This document shows, one piece after another, positions 6,577 to 9,716 of a DNA stretch of 9,716 nucleotides; the stretch's first letter is position 1; every line of letters starts with the position of its first letter. Source of the DNA: an uncultured Lachnospiraceae bacterium. GTDB taxonomy: Bacteria > Bacillota > Clostridia > Lachnospirales > Lachnospiraceae. The DNA lies in contig CAMWXF010000043.1 in assembly GCA_947178115.1 (NCBI GenBank), positions 1 through 9,716 of the forward strand. Direction: 5' to 3'. Under the pieces are notes generated by a model, which worked only from the letters and a program-made list of their open reading frames with translations, was not told the origin of the DNA and ran no database searches. The position numbers and the translations under genes were made by a program.

Positions 6577-6610
6577 ACTCTTTCCTCCTTTCTTCAATTT
6601 TCAAGGTTCC

Positions 6611-6622
6611 TGCCTTTCGGCA
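6611..6622 (-). other. Small GAAA-tetraloop hairpin in the fliK leader
   Basis: On the minus strand TGCC-GAAA-GGCA forms a 4-bp stem with a GNRA tetraloop, about 35 bases ahead of the fliK start. It is short and could occur by chance. It would sit in the 5' leader of a transcript started at the upstream promoter candidates. Confidence 0.2.
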
Positions 6623-6664
6623 TATATTATATAAAGCACACGGCATATTCCGCCGCTGCAATAT

Positions 6665-6692
6665 ATATCGGCTCATCACGGCAATTCCTAAA
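6665..6692 (-). promoter_or_regulatory. Candidate sigma-28 (SigD/FliA-type) promoter ahead of fliK
   Basis: The minus strand carries GCCGATAT (6672-6665), an exact match to the usual Gram-positive SigD -10. TTTA (6692-6689) lies 16 bases upstream, and shifting by one base gives TTAG with 15. Neither is a good TAAA -35, which lowers confidence. The site lies about 90 bases upstream of fliK in the 152-base gap after the motE-like gene. A separate TATAAT at 6631-6626 lacks a good -35 at normal spacing but could be an alternative sigma-A -10. Confidence 0.4.
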
Positions 6693-6699
6693 GTGCCAA

Positions 6700-6717
6700 A
6701 ATCGAGCAAACTCGATT
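6700..6717 (-). terminator. Weak terminator-like hairpin after the motE-like gene
   Basis: AATCGAG and CTCGATT form a 7-bp stem around TTTG, 11 bases after the stop codon at 6729-6731. Two further T bases follow, then GGCAC, so the U-tract is short and the stem is AU-rich. At most a weak or partial terminator. It lies directly upstream of the sigma-28-like site, a common arrangement at an operon sub-boundary. Confidence 0.35.
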
Positions 6718-6728
6718 GCGAGATTTGT

Positions 6729-7604
6729 TTACGAATCGGGATCCATGATCTTCGTCAGTCTGGCCGCCGTTTCCGAATCCATAACACCCAATATTTTACC
6801 TCGGTCCTCAGCGCTCATCTGATACAGGATCTTGGCCGCAAGATCCAGATCGTCTGTCAAACTCTCAAAGATTGCCGCCGCTTCCTTAGGTTTCATCTCG
6901 GAGTAAGCCTGCGCATAATCCTGAATCTCCGCATCCGCCTCTGCCTGCTCTACGACCTGTTTATACAGATATTCCGCCGTGGCAGGATCCATGCTCTCAT
7001 AATACTTCTGATAAGCATCCGCGCCCGGCCCTTTCTCCGCATAGACAACCTCCTCATAGAACTCTGTCTTAATCCGCTCGAATTCAACCTGTGCGTCTTC
7101 GAAAGTCTGTAACCGCTCAATCTCCGCACGCAGCTGCTCCAGCTCCTCATAATCCAAATTACTGTCCGACTGTGCTCTCTCCAGCTCCAGTTCAAGCTCC
7201 CTGATATAGTCCACGGCCTCCCGCAGGCTGGTATAGCCCCCATAGGCTTCCTCATCGTCCGTCGTTACCACCGCATCCGCGGGCAGAATCTTGTTGACCA
7301 CCGGAACATCCTTTAATACCGGTGCAAGCACTCCTGACCCGAATCCGCCCACATCGAGCTTGATCAGCAGACACAGGATCGCAAGCCAGATTATAATAAT
7401 AACAACCGTTACCAAAACTACGGAAACACCGCCCGGGTCCTCATCCTCGGCGAGCTGGGCTTCCTGTACCGAAATTTCCTTGGCTTTCTGCTTCGCTTCC
7501 TTCTTCTGTGCCTTCTGCTGTTCCTTTATCTTCTTACGCTCTTCTTTTAATCTCTTTTTTTCTGCCTTGGTATCCACCCCGACATTCAAAAGTTCGTCCG
7601 CCAT
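6729..7604 (-). CDS. YlxF/MotE-like flagellar membrane protein with MgtE-N-like end
   Basis: A 291-residue single-pass membrane protein in the place of B. subtilis ylxF, between fliJ and fliK. Residues 1-57 are strongly charged and Lys/Glu-rich (likely a cytoplasmic coiled coil), then an acidic stretch leads into one membrane helix at about 59-82 (VVLVTVVIIIIWLAILCLLI). An extracytoplasmic coiled coil lies at about 127-185. The end (about 232-288; MKPKEAAAIFESL, KILYQMSAEDRGKILGVMD) resembles the MgtE intracellular N domain helical repeat seen in YlxF and in rhizobial MotE. MotE is a chaperone for a motor protein in rhizobia. For YlxF the role is not settled, so no specific function is claimed. 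The start ATG is two bases after the fliJ stop with AGGGGAG inside the end of fliJ, so coupling is likely. Confidence 0.82.
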   Translation of the reverse strand: MADELLNVGVDTKAEKKRLKEERKKIKEQQKAQKKEAKQKAKEISVQEAQLAEDEDPGGVSVVLVTVVIIIIWLAILCLLIKLDVGGFGSGVLAPVLKDVPVVNKILPADAVVTTDDEEAYGGYTSLREAVDYIRELELELERAQSDSNLDYEELEQLRAEIERLQTFEDAQVEFERIKTEFYEEVVYAEKGPGADAYQKYYESMDPATAEYLYKQVVEQAEADAEIQDYAQAYSEMKPKEAAAIFESLTDDLDLAAKILYQMSAEDRGKILGVMDSETAARLTKIMDPDS

Positions 7605-7606
7605 TC

Positions 7607-8059
7607 TTACTCCCCTTTTCCACGCTGTCCGTAAGTATAACTGGTCAGTTCGTCCACCGCCTTGCCTTCTGCGGCATTCTCCTCCTTCACGAACTGCTCG
7701 AAGGCCTTCTCTTTAAGCCTCTCGTGCATCTTACGCTCCTGCATGATCTCCTGCAGCTTGAGTCTCGCCGCTTCCACGGCTTCCTCGGCCAATGCGACCT
7801 GCCCCCGCTGCACTTCTATCATTTCATCCATGATTAACATGGCATTTCTGTTATCTCTCAAGTCATTGACGCTCAGCGCGTCGCTGCGCATCCTCCTGCC
7901 TTCTTCCAGATAAGCCTCTTTCCTGTCTATCAGCCCCTGCAGCTTCTCTTCCTCCTCAAGCAGCCTCATCTGTGCTCTGCCGAGCTCCATTTTCGCCTGA
8001 TTTTCCAACTGATACTGGATATTCAGGATACTCTGCATCCTATATGCAAACTTCGCCAT
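7607..8059 (-). CDS. fliJ: Flagellar export protein FliJ
   Basis: Soluble coiled-coil component of the flagellar type III export ATPase complex. FliJ sits in the FliI hexamer like the gamma stalk of F1-ATPase and helps link it to FlhA. The product has 150 residues, the usual length. It is almost wholly helical and charged. It opens with the family-like MAKFAYRMQSILNIQYQLEN, in which the YRMQSIL/LENQAK pattern recurs in FliJ proteins. Two long antiparallel helices are suggested at about 10-75 and 78-130, with a short Gly-rich basic tail. Sequence conservation in the family is low, so position between fliI and the YlxF-like gene adds weight. The start has GGGGTGA upstream and lies 13 bases after fliI. 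Confidence 0.9.
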   Translation of the reverse strand: MAKFAYRMQSILNIQYQLENQAKMELGRAQMRLLEEEEKLQGLIDRKEAYLEEGRRMRSDALSVNDLRDNRNAMLIMDEMIEVQRGQVALAEEAVEAARLKLQEIMQERKMHERLKEKAFEQFVKEENAAEGKAVDELTSYTYGQRGKGE

Positions 8060-8072
8060 GACCGGTCACCCC

Positions 8073-9374
8073 TTACTCTGCAAAGAGCTCCCGCAACATA
8101 TCTACAGCCTGCTCATAATCAAATTTATCGTTTACATCCTGCAAAAGGAACTCGTTCACGGCATCAATCTTGGCGATGGCATAGTCAATCTTCGGATTAC
8201 TGCCGCTCTTATAGGCCCCGATGTTGATCAGATCCTCCGCTTCATTATAGGTCGCCAGCACATTCTTAAGCTGTCCGGCCAGTCCTTTATGTTCTTTATT
8301 TACGATCTGTGACATACATCTCGAAATACTCTGCAGTACATCGATCGCAGGATAATGATTTTGATGCGCAAGTTTCCGGTTCAACATAATGTGTCCATCC
8401 AGAATACTTCTGGCTGTATCCGTAATCGGCTCATTCATATCATCACCGTCCACCAGCACAGTATAAAGCCCTGTAATGGAACCGCGCTCAGCACAGCCCG
8501 CTCTCTCGAGAAGCTTCGGCATCTCCGAGTAAACGCTGGGCGGATATCCTCTGGATACGGGTGGTTCCCCGCTGGCCAGCCCGATTTCTCTCTGCGCCAT
8601 GGAAAAACGCGTGAGGGAATCCATCATAAGCAGTACATCCCTGCCCTGATCCCTGAAATATTCAGCGATAGCGGTGGCTGTCTTAGCCGCCTTATTTCTC
8701 TCTAACGCCGCCTTATCGGATGTAGCCACTACGACTACGGAACGCCTCATGCCTTCCTCGCCTAAGTCACGCTCTATGAACTCACGCACTTCCCTGCCAC
8801 GCTCTCCGATCAGAGCAATCACGTTAATGTCCGCCTTCGTATTACGTGCAAACATACCCATCAAAGTAGATTTACCTACGCCGGAACCCGCGAAAATGCC
8901 AATACGCTGTCCTTTGCCCACAGTCATAAGACCGTCGATTGCTTTAACACCCAAAGGCAGCACTTCATCGATGATCTTCCTGCTCATAGCATCCGGCGGC
9001 AGTGCTTCCACACTATAAGGCGTTCCATTCATATATTCGCCGTCCAGTCTGCCGAGACCATCAAGCACCTTGCCAAGCAACTCGTCGCTGACCGGTACCG
9101 TCAGAGGTTCTCCCGTATTCTCCACGATACAGCCGAGTCCTATGCCATCCGTCTTGCCGCAGGGCATGAGCAGTGTCTTACGCTCCTTAAACCCGACTAC
9201 CTCCGCCATGATCGGCTCATACTCTTCATCCGTCGGGAAGATCCTGCACAGATCCCCAAGCTTAGCTTCCGGACCGGCGGATTCGATCGTCAGTCCGACC
9301 ACATTCTCAACACGCCCCATTCTCTTAAAAAACGTATCGTCCGCTATTCTGCTGTATTTATGAAAATTAATCAT
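8073..9374 (-). CDS. fliI: Flagellum-specific export ATPase FliI
   Basis: Hexameric ATPase at the cytoplasmic face of the export gate. It uses ATP to release and unfold rod, hook and filament substrates. The product has 433 residues from the ATG at 9374, usual for the family. All key motifs are visible: P-loop AGSGVGKS at 162-169, the catalytic-glutamate motif GERGREV at 190-196, and Walker B VLLMMD at 247-252 followed by SLTRFSMAQREIGLASGEPP. The segment RGYPPSVYSEMPKLLERAG follows. The protein belongs to the FliI/YscN branch. The ATG overlaps the fliH stop by 8 bases and lacks a strong ribosome site, so coupling to fliH is likely. An in-frame TTG at 9386 would add four residues and is less likely. 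Confidence 0.97.
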   Translation of the reverse strand: MINFHKYSRIADDTFFKRMGRVENVVGLTIESAGPEAKLGDLCRIFPTDEEYEPIMAEVVGFKERKTLLMPCGKTDGIGLGCIVENTGEPLTVPVSDELLGKVLDGLGRLDGEYMNGTPYSVEALPPDAMSRKIIDEVLPLGVKAIDGLMTVGKGQRIGIFAGSGVGKSTLMGMFARNTKADINVIALIGERGREVREFIERDLGEEGMRRSVVVVATSDKAALERNKAAKTATAIAEYFRDQGRDVLLMMDSLTRFSMAQREIGLASGEPPVSRGYPPSVYSEMPKLLERAGCAERGSITGLYTVLVDGDDMNEPITDTARSILDGHIMLNRKLAHQNHYPAIDVLQSISRCMSQIVNKEHKGLAGQLKNVLATYNEAEDLINIGAYKSGSNPKIDYAIAKIDAVNEFLLQDVNDKFDYEQAVDMLRELFAE

Positions 9375-9716
9375 TGGATTTTTCAAAAGATAACACCCGC
9401 AATTTATTAGTCAGCGCTTGTAGCTGCGTGTCGATTCCACAGTCAAAGATACCGCCGTCTGTCTCAATCAGGCATGCTCCCTGTCCGAGCGCTATATCCT
9501 CGATGATCTCCACCATGCCCTTACCGGCAGTCGCTCCTGCCGTGAGTTCCTGCTTCTGCATATTGACAAAGGGATAATCTTCCTGGGAAACATGTACAAT
9601 AAAGGTTCTGCTGCTCTCCACCCGTCTTAAAGTGGCATCAATCAAATGCACCAGAATATCTCTGTTGTCAGCCAGTTCTATACCGAAAATATGACTGTAC
9701 ACTTCCGTGATCGTAT
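9367..9716 (-). CDS. fliH: Flagellar assembly protein FliH (3' end only)
   Basis: FliH binds and restrains the FliI ATPase and ties it to the C-ring, like the peripheral stalk of F/V-type ATPases. Only the last 115 residues lie in the window, and the frame is open to its edge. The remaining part holds the conserved FliH/HrpE C-terminal domain: HVSQEDYPFV, then the family signature VEIIEDIALGQGACLIETDG, then FDCGIDTQLQALTNKL. The N-terminal coiled coil that dimerises FliH is outside the window. The gene ends in TAA at 9369-9367, overlapping the fliI start. Position directly before fliI agrees with the standard fliF-fliG-fliH-fliI-fliJ order. Confidence 0.93.
   Translation of the reverse strand, partial: TITEVYSHIFGIELADNRDILVHLIDATLRRVESSRTFIVHVSQEDYPFVNMQKQELTAGATAGKGMVEIIEDIALGQGACLIETDGGIFDCGIDTQLQALTNKLRVLSFEKSND

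Noticed and set aside
6577..6597. fliK start at the TTG at 6597
   Set aside because: The strong AAGGAGG lies downstream of this TTG and is correctly spaced for the ATG at 6576.

Overview
The window is a continuous block of flagellar genes, all on the minus strand, so transcription runs from high to low coordinates. The order is fliH (3' end only) - fliI - fliJ - motE/ylxF-like - fliK - flgD - a conserved small flagellar-operon protein - flgE - flbD (swrD) - motA - motB (5' part only). This matches the central part of the Gram-positive fla/che operon. It differs from Bacillus subtilis in carrying motA-motB directly after flbD, as many Clostridia do. Gene order, strong AGGAGG-type ribosome sites, moderate GC and the protein sequences suggest a motile Lachnospiraceae-like member of the Clostridia (Roseburia/Butyrivibrio/Eubacterium type). 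Family and genus are inference. I see no RNA genes, mobile elements, CRISPR arrays or foreign-looking genes.

Layout in the direction of transcription. Positions 9716-6729 hold a tightly packed export module: FliH (ATPase regulator), FliI (export ATPase), FliJ (coiled-coil stalk/chaperone escort) and a single-pass membrane protein with a coiled coil and an MgtE-N-like end (YlxF/MotE family). These genes overlap or are 2-13 bases apart. A 152-base gap follows. It holds a small hairpin after the motE-like stop and a sigma-28-like -10 element. Positions 6576-1767 hold the hook module: FliK (hook-length ruler), FlgD (hook cap), a conserved protein of unknown function, and an unusually large hook protein FlgE. 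Every gap in this part contains an inverted repeat just after the upstream stop codon. Between flgE and flbD is a 230-base gap. It contains a long hairpin that is perfectly paired only in the minus-strand RNA, followed by a U-rich stretch, and then a credible extended -10 (sigma-A) promoter. Positions 1536-1 hold the torque module: FlbD/SwrD, MotA and MotB.

Together the genes export rod and hook parts (FliH/I/J), build and measure the hook (FlgD, FlgE, FliK), and power rotation (FlbD/SwrD, MotA, MotB). No wholly new system is evident. The points most worth a second look are: a C-terminal helical module on FlgD that resembles repeats from Firmicutes surface proteins; stator residues matching the sodium-type (PomA/PomB, MotP/MotS) pattern; the strand-specific hairpin with a downstream promoter that may separate torque genes from hook genes; a sigma-28-like element ahead of fliK; and the hairpin-punctuated hook gene cluster.
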